Assembly (NCBI GenBank): GCA_000434675.1
Contig: HF988637.1
Span: 107,426 to 171,425 of the forward strand
Reading direction: 5' to 3'
DNA length: 64,000 bases
Origin: Faecalibacterium sp. CAG:1138
GTDB taxonomy: Bacteria; Bacillota; Clostridia; Christensenellales; CAG-917
Part shown: positions 40,977-49,845 of the stretch, piece after piece
Layout: each line of letters starts with the position of its first letter
Position numbering within the stretch: the first letter of the stretch is position 1
Made by a program: the position numbers and the translations under genes
Notes under the pieces: generated by a model
What the model was told of the DNA's origin: nothing
What the model saw: the letters and a program-made list of their open reading frames with translations, nothing else
Database searches by the model: none

Positions 40977-43007
40977 ATGAAAAAATTTACCGCTGTTCTG
41001 CTGGTGTTGGTGATAGCGGGCATGATCATTTCGCTTGCCGGATGCGACAAAGACGTCGTGTATGGCGAGAAAAGCGAACTGATTCAATACGGCTCGTTCG
41101 AATCGAGCGTAGCGGAAAACCACTGGAAGAGCAAATATTCTTCCGCAACGGTTCAGAAGGTTACTCTCAGCGAATCCACCGACAGCACTCACAAAAACGT
41201 GGGCAAAATCACGGCCGCCAAGTCGGATTATGCCTACATGTATCAAACGATTGCGGTCAACAATTCCGCCATATATCGTTTGACGATCGACATTAAAGTC
41301 ACAACGGTAACCTCTTCCAAAGAAGACGCTGTGTCCGTAAGGCTCAGCACCAACGTTCACAGTCCGCTCGTAAGCATCGGAAGCGGGGACAACCAGTGGC
41401 ATACTTACGAAGTTTATTTCAAGGTGGCCGACGGCGAAACCGCAGATTTGATGCTTTGTCTGGGCAGTGAAACGGCGAAAGCTTCCGGCGTGGCTATGTT
41501 CGACAACGTTTCCGTTCAGAGAGTCAAATCGGCTCCGTCCGGCGCGTCCGTTCTGAAAATCAAGCAGTATAAAGCCGAAGAAGCGGGCAAGAGCACCGCA
41601 GGCGTCTGGTACGACGTTCTTCTTGCCGTGTTCACCGTGGTTCTTTGCGTGGCCGTTTACGTCGCAATGCGTCGTTTTTACGCCAAAGAAAGCGAATCGG
41701 GCGAAGACAAAGCGCTTTTCGGAAACTCCTACGTTACCTTGACGATCAGCCTCGTTGCGGCGTTTTTGGTAAGATTTTTGCTTTCCTACTTCGTGTTTGC
41801 GGACAGTCATCTTTCCGCGCACCTCGTCGAAACGATAAAGGAAGTCGGCAAAGTTTCGTTGGATAAGGTTTACACCACCGACGTAACCGCGGCTCCGGGC
41901 GGCATGTTCATTATGTGGGCGGTCGCAAAAGTCGCCGCGCTTCTGAAGGTCAACACGGTCGTCGGCATTGCTGTTCTCGCAAGCGCGCCTGCCGTTCTGG
42001 CCGAGGTCGTAACCGTTTACTGCATTTTCGTTCTGGCCAGAAAGTTCGGCAATGAAAAATCCGCGGGTCTGTATTCTTTGCTTTACGCGCTTCTGCCGCT
42101 CACGTTCACCGTTGCGGCGCAGAGCGGATACGAAATTTCCGTTCTGACGATGCTCGTCGTGTTGGTTGCGGTGATGCTTCTGGACAAAAAGTACGTCGGT
42201 ATGTTCGTTTTCAGCACCTTGGCGTTTTTGCTTACCGAAAAAGCAATCGTCATCGTTCCGTTCGTTCTGACTTACGCCGTCTATATGTCGGTGAAGGACA
42301 GGGAAGTGCTGAAAAAAGTCTGCATATCCGCCGCTTGCTCCTTGGCCGGCTGGTTTTTGCTCAGCTTGCCGCTCAACGTCAAAAATCCGCTTAACGTTTT
42401 CAAGGTTTACTGGGATTTGACGTTCACGAGCCAGATTTGCGTGGACAACGCTTTCAACCTCTACGCAATTTTCGGACTTAACGACGGCAGAGCGGTGAAC
42501 ACCGCAGCTATGGTTTTGAACGCGCTGTTTATGGTGGCGTTCGGCGTGCTTGTCATTTGCCTGTATTTCAAAAACCGTCATCGTGCGGAATTTCTGATGC
42601 TTGCAGGCTTGTTTATGATCGGCGTTTCGACGTGCTGCTTAAATCAAAGCGCAGTCAGCCTCGTTCCGGGCCTCGCTATGCTTCTCGTATATGCGATAGT
42701 TTCCGGCGACAAACGCTTCTACGCCTTGTTCGTTGCCTTTGCAACCTTGGGATTCGTGAACTACGCTTCGCTCCTCAACCTGCAATCGGCATTCGGCACG
42801 GCACACGTTGAGGTGGGCTTCGGCGCCAAAAACGCGCTGCTCATCGTCGGCAGCATCGTGGCGGTCGTCCTCACCGGCGTTTACGGCTGGTTGGCGTACA
42901 AAGTCACAATCAATGACGATCACAGGGAAATCACCCCTCTCTACGACAGAACCGGCGTTGCTTTCAAAAACTGGGTTCTGAGAATGATGGGAAAAGAAGC
43001 TCTCTGA
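40977..43007 (+). CDS. lipoprotein with carbohydrate-binding-like domain fused to a GT-C-like membrane domain
   Basis: The 676-residue protein begins with a lipoprotein signal (MKKFTAVLLVLVIAGMIISLAGC, lipid on about Cys23). Residues 35-185 are a beta-rich domain resembling a CBM or discoidin-type jelly roll (ENHWKSKYSSATVQKV; VAMFDNVSVQRV). From about 205 there are ten or more membrane segments in the style of GT-C glycosyltransferases (dolichyl/undecaprenyl sugar users); a possible acidic site VYTTDVTAAPGGMF lies after the second or third segment. It may transfer sugars outside the cell. It starts 5 bases after rplS, sharing its transcript. Family not recognised with certainty. Confidence 0.6.
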   Translation: MKKFTAVLLVLVIAGMIISLAGCDKDVVYGEKSELIQYGSFESSVAENHWKSKYSSATVQKVTLSESTDSTHKNVGKITAAKSDYAYMYQTIAVNNSAIYRLTIDIKVTTVTSSKEDAVSVRLSTNVHSPLVSIGSGDNQWHTYEVYFKVADGETADLMLCLGSETAKASGVAMFDNVSVQRVKSAPSGASVLKIKQYKAEEAGKSTAGVWYDVLLAVFTVVLCVAVYVAMRRFYAKESESGEDKALFGNSYVTLTISLVAAFLVRFLLSYFVFADSHLSAHLVETIKEVGKVSLDKVYTTDVTAAPGGMFIMWAVAKVAALLKVNTVVGIAVLASAPAVLAEVVTVYCIFVLARKFGNEKSAGLYSLLYALLPLTFTVAAQSGYEISVLTMLVVLVAVMLLDKKYVGMFVFSTLAFLLTEKAIVIVPFVLTYAVYMSVKDREVLKKVCISAACSLAGWFLLSLPLNVKNPLNVFKVYWDLTFTSQICVDNAFNLYAIFGLNDGRAVNTAAMVLNALFMVAFGVLVICLYFKNRHRAEFLMLAGLFMIGVSTCCLNQSAVSLVPGLAMLLVYAIVSGDKRFYALFVAFATLGFVNYASLLNLQSAFGTAHVEVGFGAKNALLIVGSIVAVVLTGVYGWLAYKVTINDDHREITPLYDRTGVAFKNWVLRMMGKEAL

Positions 43008-43022
43008 TAAACCGATAAATTA

Positions 43023-43050
43023 CCCTCGCAGTCTGCGAGGGTTTTTTGTT
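43023..43050 (+). terminator. intrinsic terminator
   Basis: CCCTCGCA (43023-43030) and TGCGAGGG (43034-43041) around a 3-base loop, followed by TTTTTTGTTTTTT. Confidence 0.9.
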
Positions 43051-43080
43051 TTTTCCCGCACGACGTGCGTGCGAAGACAA

Positions 43081-43111
43081 TACTTAAATATAATATGTGC
43101 TTATTTAAGTA
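43081..43111. repeat. perfect 10-bp dyad upstream of comM
   Basis: TACTTAAATA (43081-43090) and TATTTAAGTA (43102-43111) are perfect inverted copies 11 bases apart. It is a possible operator, about 80 bases upstream of the comM promoter, or a relic of a small element. Confidence 0.5.
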
Positions 43112-43167
43112 CATTATTAAGTCGGCAAAAAAACGCCTTATTTTTCAAAAAAACGCATACAATTATA

Positions 43168-43196
43168 TTGCATTTTCCGTCATAGTTTGCTACACT
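43168..43196 (+). promoter_or_regulatory. comM promoter
   Basis: TTGCAT (43168-43173), 17-bp spacer, TACACT (43191-43196) with TGC directly upstream. Confidence 0.65.
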
Positions 43197-43225
43197 AAAT
43201 GATAGTTATTCTATGGAGATTTGAA

Positions 43226-44758
43226 ATGCTTGCAAAAGTTAATACGTTCGCTCTTTCCGGCCTCGAAGGCTACAAGGTGGACGTGGAAGTCGATTTGAAT
43301 CAAGGGTTGCCGGGCGTGGAAATGGTAGGGCTTGCCTCCGCCAGCGTCCGAGAAGCCAAAGAAAGGATACGAAGCGCCATAAAAAACGTCGGGTACACCT
43401 ATCCCTTAAAAAGGATAACCGTCAACCTTGCCCCAGCCGACACCAGAAAGGACGGCTCGACGTTCGACCTTCCGATAGCCGTCGGCATACTTGCCGCCAG
43501 CGAACAGATGGAACGCTCGGTTTATAAGGAATTTATAATTATGGGCGAGCTTTCCCTAAACGGCGAGCTGAGGAAAATCGACGGCGTTTTGCCGCTTATC
43601 ATAAGCGCGTATCAGCAAGGATATTCGAAATTTATTCTTCCTGCGGACAACGCTGCGGAAGCCAGCTTTATCGAAGGCGTCAAGGTTTATGCGGCAAAAA
43701 GCCTCAGGGACGTGGTGGAATTTCTGAACGGGGACGAGGCTTTGGCTCCCGTTCCGCACAAAAAGTACGACGAAATGGTGAACGAAACGCAGTACGCCGT
43801 GGACTTTGCCGACGTAAAAGGGCAGACTACCGCAAAACGCGCTTTGGAAATCGCCGTTGCGGGAGGGCATAACGTTCTTCTTATAGGGCCGCCGGGCGCG
43901 GGCAAAACCATGCTTTCAAGATGCGTGCCGACGATTATGCCCGATATGAGCTTTGACGAAGCGATCGAGGTTACGAAGATTCATTCGGTTGCGGGCGTTT
44001 TAGACAGTCAGGTGGGGATAATCACCGTCAGGCCGTTCCGCGCGCCGCATCATACGGCAAGCTTGCCGTCGCTTGTGGGCGGAGGTTCCAACGCTATGCC
44101 GGGCGAAGTCAGTCTGGCGCACAACGGCGTGCTGTTTTTGGACGAAATGCCCGAATACGACAGAAAAAAACTGGAAAGTCTGAGAGGTCCGCTGGAGGAC
44201 AAAACGGTTACTATCGCGCGCGCCGCAAGAACGGTGGAATATCCTGCGAACTTTATGCTTATCGCAAGTATGAATCCTTGTCCGTGTGGCAATTATGGCA
44301 GTAAGACGGCGGTGTGCAAATGCTCGCCGACGCAAATTCACAATTATCTTGCAAAAATCAGCGGTCCGCTTCTGGACAGAATAGATCTGCAAATCGAAGT
44401 CGACAGCGTCAGCTACGGCGAACTTAGAGACAAAACCGCGCTGGAGTCGTCCGCCGACATAAAACGCCGCACCAACGCCGTCAGAAATCTTTGCCGCAGC
44501 CGCTTCAAGGGTACGGGCGTTCTCACCAACAGCCAGATGACCAACAGGCAGATAAAGGAATTTTGCGCTTTGGACGACAGATGCGAACAGCTTTTGGAAA
44601 AAGCGTTTCAGAAGCTCAATCTTTCCGCAAGGGCAACTTCGAGAGTGCTGAAGGTTGCAAGGACCATTGCCGACCTCGACGGCAGCGAAAACATCAGGCC
44701 GGAACATATCGCCGAAGCCGTGCAGTATCGGTCTTTGGACAGAAAATACAGAAACTGA
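43226..44758 (+). CDS. comM: YifB/ComM family Mg-chelatase-like ATPase
   Basis: The 510-residue protein is a YifB/ComM AAA+ protein. It has an N-terminal lon-like domain (VNTFALSGLEGYKVDVEVDL; LPIAVGILAAS), Walker A IGPPGAGKTML, Walker B LFLDEMPEY and the SMNPCPCGNYG zinc segment. In other bacteria ComM is a branch-migration helicase that helps integrate DNA taken up by transformation. ATG at 43226 with TGGAGAT upstream is preferred to 43199. dprA follows 1 base after the stop, which fits a DNA-uptake role. Confidence 0.9.
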   Translation: MLAKVNTFALSGLEGYKVDVEVDLNQGLPGVEMVGLASASVREAKERIRSAIKNVGYTYPLKRITVNLAPADTRKDGSTFDLPIAVGILAASEQMERSVYKEFIIMGELSLNGELRKIDGVLPLIISAYQQGYSKFILPADNAAEASFIEGVKVYAAKSLRDVVEFLNGDEALAPVPHKKYDEMVNETQYAVDFADVKGQTTAKRALEIAVAGGHNVLLIGPPGAGKTMLSRCVPTIMPDMSFDEAIEVTKIHSVAGVLDSQVGIITVRPFRAPHHTASLPSLVGGGSNAMPGEVSLAHNGVLFLDEMPEYDRKKLESLRGPLEDKTVTIARAARTVEYPANFMLIASMNPCPCGNYGSKTAVCKCSPTQIHNYLAKISGPLLDRIDLQIEVDSVSYGELRDKTALESSADIKRRTNAVRNLCRSRFKGTGVLTNSQMTNRQIKEFCALDDRCEQLLEKAFQKLNLSARATSRVLKVARTIADLDGSENIRPEHIAEAVQYRSLDRKYRN

Positions 44759-44759
44759 A

Positions 44760-45842
44760 ATGGAATTTAACAAAAACGTTCAGGCGCTTATCGCGCTGAA
44801 CGGCTTGGAAATAGGTCTTTCCAGAAAACATAACGCGGTGTCGCTGTTCGAGCAGCCTGCCGACATGTTTACTGAAGCGGAGGACGCGCTCTTCGAGCTT
44901 AAAAAAGCCGTGGGCGAAGAAAACGCTTTGACTCTTTTGAAAAATCTGAAAAGCGACTACGTTTCCGACAGAGCGAAAGAAATGGAAAAAGAGGGCGTTT
45001 TTGCGGTGTCTTATCTCGACGGCGAGTACCCTGAAATTTTCGACGGGGTTTATCCGAAGCCGCTCTTGCTTTACGTCAAGGGGAACGTTTCGCTCTTAAA
45101 GTCGGAAACCGTGGCGGTTGCCGGGCCGAGAAAACCGACTCGCTATGCCGAAACGGTAACTTACGATTTCTGCACCGAATTTGCAAAAGCGGGGCTTACC
45201 GTCGTTTCGGGGCTTGCCGCGGGCATAGACGGCACGGCGCACAGGGCCGCGCTCGACGCGGGCGGAAAAACCGTTGCGGTGGTTGCCAACGGACTGGACG
45301 TAGTTTATCCGGCGGAGCACAGGGGACTTAGGGAGAGCATTCTTCTTAATGATGGTTTAATAATTTCGGAGTATAAATTAAAGACAAAACCGAATGCCTA
45401 TCAGTTCCCCGAACGAAACAGACTTATATGCGGCCTGGCAAAAGCGTTGTTCGTTCCCGAAGCCGCGTCGAAAAGCGGAACGATGATAACTTTGAACCTT
45501 GCCGCCGAGCAGGGGAAAGAGGTTTTTATCACGCCGTCCAACATCAATAACCCCGAAGCCTCCGGCAGCAACAAATGCCTTCAACAGGGCGCGAGAATGG
45601 CGCTTTCGGCCTCGGACGTTCTGGACTTTTACGATTTGTCCTTAGGCGCAAAATCAAAAGCGGTGCAGATAAGTTTGTCGGAACAAGTGATTCTGGACGT
45701 GCTGAAACAGGGCGAAATGCATTTCGAGGAAATTCTCGAAAAAAGCGAATTTAACGTCAACGAGCTTCAAAGTATCCTTGCGGAGATGGAAATCGACGAC
45801 CTCGTCGTCAAATCCGACGGAAACTTTTACTCTTTGAGATAA
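44760..45842 (+). CDS. dprA: DNA-processing protein DprA
   Basis: The 360-residue protein has the DprA Rossmann domain: VAVAGPRKPTRYAE, VVSGLAAGIDGTAHRAALDAGG and FPERNRLICGLAKALFVPEA. The N-terminal part is SAM-like and the C-terminal part a winged helix (ILDVLKQGEMHFEEILEKS). It loads RecA on incoming single strands. The ATG lies 1 base after comM; a longer frame from 44655 would lie in comM. It is followed by topA, the usual Firmicutes order. Confidence 0.93.
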   Translation: MEFNKNVQALIALNGLEIGLSRKHNAVSLFEQPADMFTEAEDALFELKKAVGEENALTLLKNLKSDYVSDRAKEMEKEGVFAVSYLDGEYPEIFDGVYPKPLLLYVKGNVSLLKSETVAVAGPRKPTRYAETVTYDFCTEFAKAGLTVVSGLAAGIDGTAHRAALDAGGKTVAVVANGLDVVYPAEHRGLRESILLNDGLIISEYKLKTKPNAYQFPERNRLICGLAKALFVPEAASKSGTMITLNLAAEQGKEVFITPSNINNPEASGSNKCLQQGARMALSASDVLDFYDLSLGAKSKAVQISLSEQVILDVLKQGEMHFEEILEKSEFNVNELQSILAEMEIDDLVVKSDGNFYSLR

Positions 45843-45852
45843 TGGAGAAGAA

Positions 45853-47994
45853 ATGAAAAAACTTTTTATAGTCGAATCGCCTAACAAGGCGAAAACAATT
45901 CAGAAATACCTCGGGAACGACTACGTCGTTATGGCGTCGAGCGGACACGTGAGGGATCTGAACCCGAAGGCCTTGAGTGTGGAAATCGAAAACAACTTCA
46001 AACCTATCTACGAAGTCAACGCCGACAAAAAGGAAATCATCAAAAAACTTAAGGCGGCGGTCAGACAATATCCCGAAGTTTATCTCGCAACCGACCCGGA
46101 CCGCGAAGGCGAAGCCATAAGCTGGCATCTTCAGAAGGTTCTGGAGCTTCCGGAAGGGCAGAAAAACCGCATAACCTACAACGAAATCACCAAAAAAGCC
46201 ATACTCGACGCAATCGAACATCCGCGCGAGATAGATATGAAACTGGTGGACGCGCAACAGGCGAGAAGGGTTCTGGACAGGCTCGTGGGGTTCAAAATTT
46301 CCCCGATTCTTTCAAACAAAATCAAAACCGGCAGTTCGGCCCAAAAAGCGCAATCTGCGGGCAGAGTTCAATCGGTGGCTTTGGAAATGATTGTCACCAG
46401 AGAACGCGAAATAAGGGATTTTAAGCCTGAAGAGTACTGGACGGTTTCGGCAATGATGCTGAAAAACGGCCTTCCAAACCTCAAAAAGAACGTTGTCAAA
46501 ACCACTTTCAACGACGTTGACGGCAAAAAAGTTAAACTGCAAAACAAGGAACAAACCGACAAAATCGTGGCGCAGATTGCCTCCGCAAAGCGTTTTTGGG
46601 TGGACAGCGCCGTAAAGAGCGAAGCGAAAGGTCGTCCGCAGCCTCCGTTCACGACGTCCACTCTTCAACAGGACGCTTCGCAAAAGCTCAATATGCAGGC
46701 AACCGTAACCATGCGTCTCGCGCAACAACTTTACGAGGGCGTGGACATCGGCGGCGACACCGTTGCGCTGGTTACCTATATCCGTACCGACAGCGTCCGT
46801 ATCAATCCGGAAATGCAGTTTGCAACCCTCAAATATATCCGCGAAAACTACGGCGAAGCCTACGCGCCTAAACGCCCTAACGTTTACAAAACCAAGGCCG
46901 ACGCGCAGGACGCTCACGAAGCCATAAGGCCTATTCACCTCGACAGAACGCCTGAAAGCCTGTCGGGAAAAATCGACAAAAACCTTTTGCGCCTCTACAA
47001 GCTTATTTACGACCGCTATCTAGCAAGTCAGATGTCCGACGCGGTTTACGACACTTTGAAGGTGCATATAAACGGCGACGGCGCCGACGGCAGGGAATAC
47101 GGCTTCAAGCTGACGGGAAGGACCGTCAAATTCGACGGCTTCACCGTGCTTTACAACCAGACTTCCTCCGATGACGAAGAGGATGACACCGCAAAAACTC
47201 TCCCGAAAATCGAAGAGGGCGACGAGCTTACGGTCAAAGAAGTTTTGCCGGAGCAAAAATTCACCAAACCGCCTTCAAGATATAACGACGCAACCATCAT
47301 CAAGGCTATGGAAGAAAACGGCATCGGCCGTCCGTCCACTTACGCGCAGATCGTGTCCAAGCTCGAAAAGCAGGCATACATCAAGCGCGAAAGCAAAGCT
47401 TTGGTTCCGACGGAACTGGGGGAAGTTATATGCGACTATCTGGTGCTTCACTTCCCGCAGATTATGGACCTCAAGTTCACCGCGAAAATGGAAGGCGCTC
47501 TGGACAGAGTGGCCGAGGACGGAGTGGAATGGCAACGCGTCATCGCCAGCTTCTATCCTAAGTTCCACCAGCAGCTTATGGCTGCGGGCAGAAACGGCAA
47601 CAAGGTTCACATGGAAGAAAAACAATCGGGCGTCAAATGCGAAAAATGCGGCGCTACGATGGTGATAAAAGAGGGCAAATACGGCAAATTCCTCGCTTGC
47701 CCGAACTACCCGAAGTGCAAAAACATCAAGTCGCTTTCCGAAGTGGTCGGCAAATGCCCGAAATGCGGAAAGGACGTTCTGAAACGCACTTCTCACAGCG
47801 GAAAAACTTTTTACGGCTGCAGCGGTTATCCTCAATGCGACTTCGTGTCGTGGGAGATTCCGGCGCCGTACTTCTGCCCGAAATGCGGCGGAGTGATGAA
47901 AGTTACCGAGCTTAAAAACGGAGTCAAATACACCTGCGTAAACAGAAACTGCGCGCATTCCGAAACTATCGTCAAAAAAGAGGAACATAATTGA
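45853..47994 (+). CDS. topA: DNA topoisomerase I
   Basis: The 713-residue type IA enzyme begins with the TOPRIM segment LFIVESPNKAKTIQKYLG, has ATDPDREGEAISWHL, and the catalytic tyrosine is Tyr309 in TYIRTDSVRI. Three C-terminal zinc ribbons of the CxxC...C type follow (CEKCGATMVIKEGKYGKFLAC, CPKCGKDVLKRTS, CPKCGGVMKVTEL). It relaxes negative supercoils. GGAGAAG precedes the ATG. Its stop overlaps the TTG start of trmFO. Confidence 0.95.
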   Translation: MKKLFIVESPNKAKTIQKYLGNDYVVMASSGHVRDLNPKALSVEIENNFKPIYEVNADKKEIIKKLKAAVRQYPEVYLATDPDREGEAISWHLQKVLELPEGQKNRITYNEITKKAILDAIEHPREIDMKLVDAQQARRVLDRLVGFKISPILSNKIKTGSSAQKAQSAGRVQSVALEMIVTREREIRDFKPEEYWTVSAMMLKNGLPNLKKNVVKTTFNDVDGKKVKLQNKEQTDKIVAQIASAKRFWVDSAVKSEAKGRPQPPFTTSTLQQDASQKLNMQATVTMRLAQQLYEGVDIGGDTVALVTYIRTDSVRINPEMQFATLKYIRENYGEAYAPKRPNVYKTKADAQDAHEAIRPIHLDRTPESLSGKIDKNLLRLYKLIYDRYLASQMSDAVYDTLKVHINGDGADGREYGFKLTGRTVKFDGFTVLYNQTSSDDEEDDTAKTLPKIEEGDELTVKEVLPEQKFTKPPSRYNDATIIKAMEENGIGRPSTYAQIVSKLEKQAYIKRESKALVPTELGEVICDYLVLHFPQIMDLKFTAKMEGALDRVAEDGVEWQRVIASFYPKFHQQLMAAGRNGNKVHMEEKQSGVKCEKCGATMVIKEGKYGKFLACPNYPKCKNIKSLSEVVGKCPKCGKDVLKRTSHSGKTFYGCSGYPQCDFVSWEIPAPYFCPKCGGVMKVTELKNGVKYTCVNRNCAHSETIVKKEEHN

Positions 47995-49286
47995 AAGTAA
48001 AAGTCGTCGGCGCAGGTCTTGCAGGCTCGGAAGCCGCCTATCAGCTTCTGAAAAGAGGAGCGGAGGTGGAACTGGTGGAAATGCGCCCTGAAAAATTCAC
48101 TCCCGCACACAAAACCGCGGGCTTTGCCGAGCTGGTTTGCAGCAACAGCCTTAAAAGCATGGATCCGGATACCTCGTCCGGCGCTTTGAAAACCGAGCTT
48201 GCCGCCTTGGACAGCCTTATTTTGCGATGCGCATACAGCGCAAAGGTGGAAGCCGGCGGCGCGCTTGCCGTGGACAGAGCGAAGTTTTCGGCTGCGGTGG
48301 AAAATGAACTGAGAAGTTTCCCGAACCTTACCGTAACCACCAAAGAAGAAGTCGAGCTTTCGGACGAAATGCCCGTCATCTATGCGACCGGCCCCTTGAC
48401 TTCCGACAGGCTTTGCGACAGCATTTTTCAGAAAAACGGCAAAGATTTGCATTTTTTTGACGCAATCGCACCTATCGTTGACAAAAACAGCATCGATATG
48501 AGCAAAGCCTTTTACGGCGGAAGATACAATAAGGGCGGCGACGACTATCTGAATCTTCCTATGAACAAGGAAGAATATCTCGCTTTTTACGACGCGCTTA
48601 TATCCGCCAAAACCGTCGAGCTAAAAGACTTCGAGGGCACGGAGGTTTTCGAAGGCTGTATGCCTATCGAGGTTATGGCAAAGCGAGGCGCGGACACCAT
48701 GCGCTTCGGGCCGCTTAAACCGGTGGGGCTTTTCGGACCGAACGGCGAAAAGTACTATGCGGTCGTTCAGCTGAGGAAAGAAACGAACGAAGGCGCGGCT
48801 TTCAATATGGTGGGATTTCAGACCAACCTGACGTACGGGGAGCAGAAACGCGTTTTCGGCATGATTCCGGCGCTTAGAGAAGCGGAATTTCTGCGTTACG
48901 GCGTTATGCATCGCAACACCTATCTGGACTCGCCGAGGGTTCTGGACGAAACTTTCAAACTTAAAAACAGCAAAAATATCTACTTTGCCGGTCAGATCAC
49001 CGGGGTAGAGGGATATATGGAGAGCGCTATGAGCGGACTTCTGGCGGCGATTTTCCTTTACAGGGAGCAGAGGGGGCTTGAAAAAGTCCTGCCGCCCCAA
49101 AGCACCGTTTGCGGCGCGCTTACCAACTACATAGCTCATTCGTCGGACAAAAATTTTCAGCCGATGAACAGCAACTTCGGCATATTGCCGGACATCGCCG
49201 TTCGCGACAAAAAGCTTAGAAAAAAGCTTTACGCCGAACGCAGCAAAAACGATATTGGGGTTTTTGCGGACATCGTCAACGTTTAG
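47991..49286 (+). CDS. trmFO: methylenetetrahydrofolate--tRNA-(uracil54-C5)-methyltransferase
   Basis: The 431-residue flavoenzyme has the FAD loop VVGAGLAGSEAAYQLL at the start, then LVCSNSLKSMDP, EGCMPIEVMAKRG and GQITGVEGYMESAMSGL. It methylates U54 of tRNA with folate as carbon donor, as in many Firmicutes. TTG at 47991 is the start: it overlaps the topA stop and the FAD motif begins at residue 4. It lies between topA and hslV; the xerC gene often found here is absent. Confidence 0.94.
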   Translation: MKVKVVGAGLAGSEAAYQLLKRGAEVELVEMRPEKFTPAHKTAGFAELVCSNSLKSMDPDTSSGALKTELAALDSLILRCAYSAKVEAGGALAVDRAKFSAAVENELRSFPNLTVTTKEEVELSDEMPVIYATGPLTSDRLCDSIFQKNGKDLHFFDAIAPIVDKNSIDMSKAFYGGRYNKGGDDYLNLPMNKEEYLAFYDALISAKTVELKDFEGTEVFEGCMPIEVMAKRGADTMRFGPLKPVGLFGPNGEKYYAVVQLRKETNEGAAFNMVGFQTNLTYGEQKRVFGMIPALREAEFLRYGVMHRNTYLDSPRVLDETFKLKNSKNIYFAGQITGVEGYMESAMSGLLAAIFLYREQRGLEKVLPPQSTVCGALTNYIAHSSDKNFQPMNSNFGILPDIAVRDKKLRKKLYAERSKNDIGVFADIVNV

Positions 49287-49304
49287 CGTTGAAAGGAGAT
49301 TTAC

Positions 49305-49835
49305 ATGGAATTCAGAGGTACCACAATCTGCGCAGTCAAAAAAGGCGACAGCACCGTGATTGCCGGCGACGGACAGGTCACGATGGGCGAAAGCGTGATT
49401 TTCAAGGGCACTGCGAAAAAAGTCAAACGTATTTATAACGGCAAAGTCGTTTTGGGCTTTGCGGGAAGCGTGTCGGACGCTTTTGCGCTCAGCGAAAAAT
49501 TCGAAGCCATGCTCAACAAGTACGGCGGCAATCTGACGAGAAGCGCCGTCGAGCTGGTGGAGCTTTGGCGCAACGACAAAGCGAGAAAACTGGAGGCAAT
49601 GATGATCGTTGCCGATCACGACCACCTTCTCATAATTAACGGCGGCGGCGACGTAATCGAACCCGACGGCGGCGTCTGCGCTATAGGAAGCGGCGGCAAC
49701 TACGCTTATTCCGCGGCGAAAGCGCTCATCGAAAACACCGATCTTTCCGCCGAAGAAATCGCAGTCAAGGCCATGCACATCGCGGCCGACATCTGCGTTT
49801 TCACAAATCACAACCTGACGGTTGAAAAGGTATAG
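49305..49835 (+). CDS. hslV: HslV peptidase subunit of the HslUV protease
   Basis: The 176-residue protein is the proteasome-like HslV (ClpQ). The catalytic Thr follows a short propeptide: MEFRGTTICAVKKG, so processing before Thr6 or Thr7 is likely; GDGQVTMGE and AIGSGGNYA are typical. It forms a double ring capped by HslU, whose gene starts 10 bases after. AAAGGAG precedes the ATG. Confidence 0.94.
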   Translation: MEFRGTTICAVKKGDSTVIAGDGQVTMGESVIFKGTAKKVKRIYNGKVVLGFAGSVSDAFALSEKFEAMLNKYGGNLTRSAVELVELWRNDKARKLEAMMIVADHDHLLIINGGGDVIEPDGGVCAIGSGGNYAYSAAKALIENTDLSAEEIAVKAMHIAADICVFTNHNLTVEKV

Positions 49836-49845
49836 GAGGCAAGTT

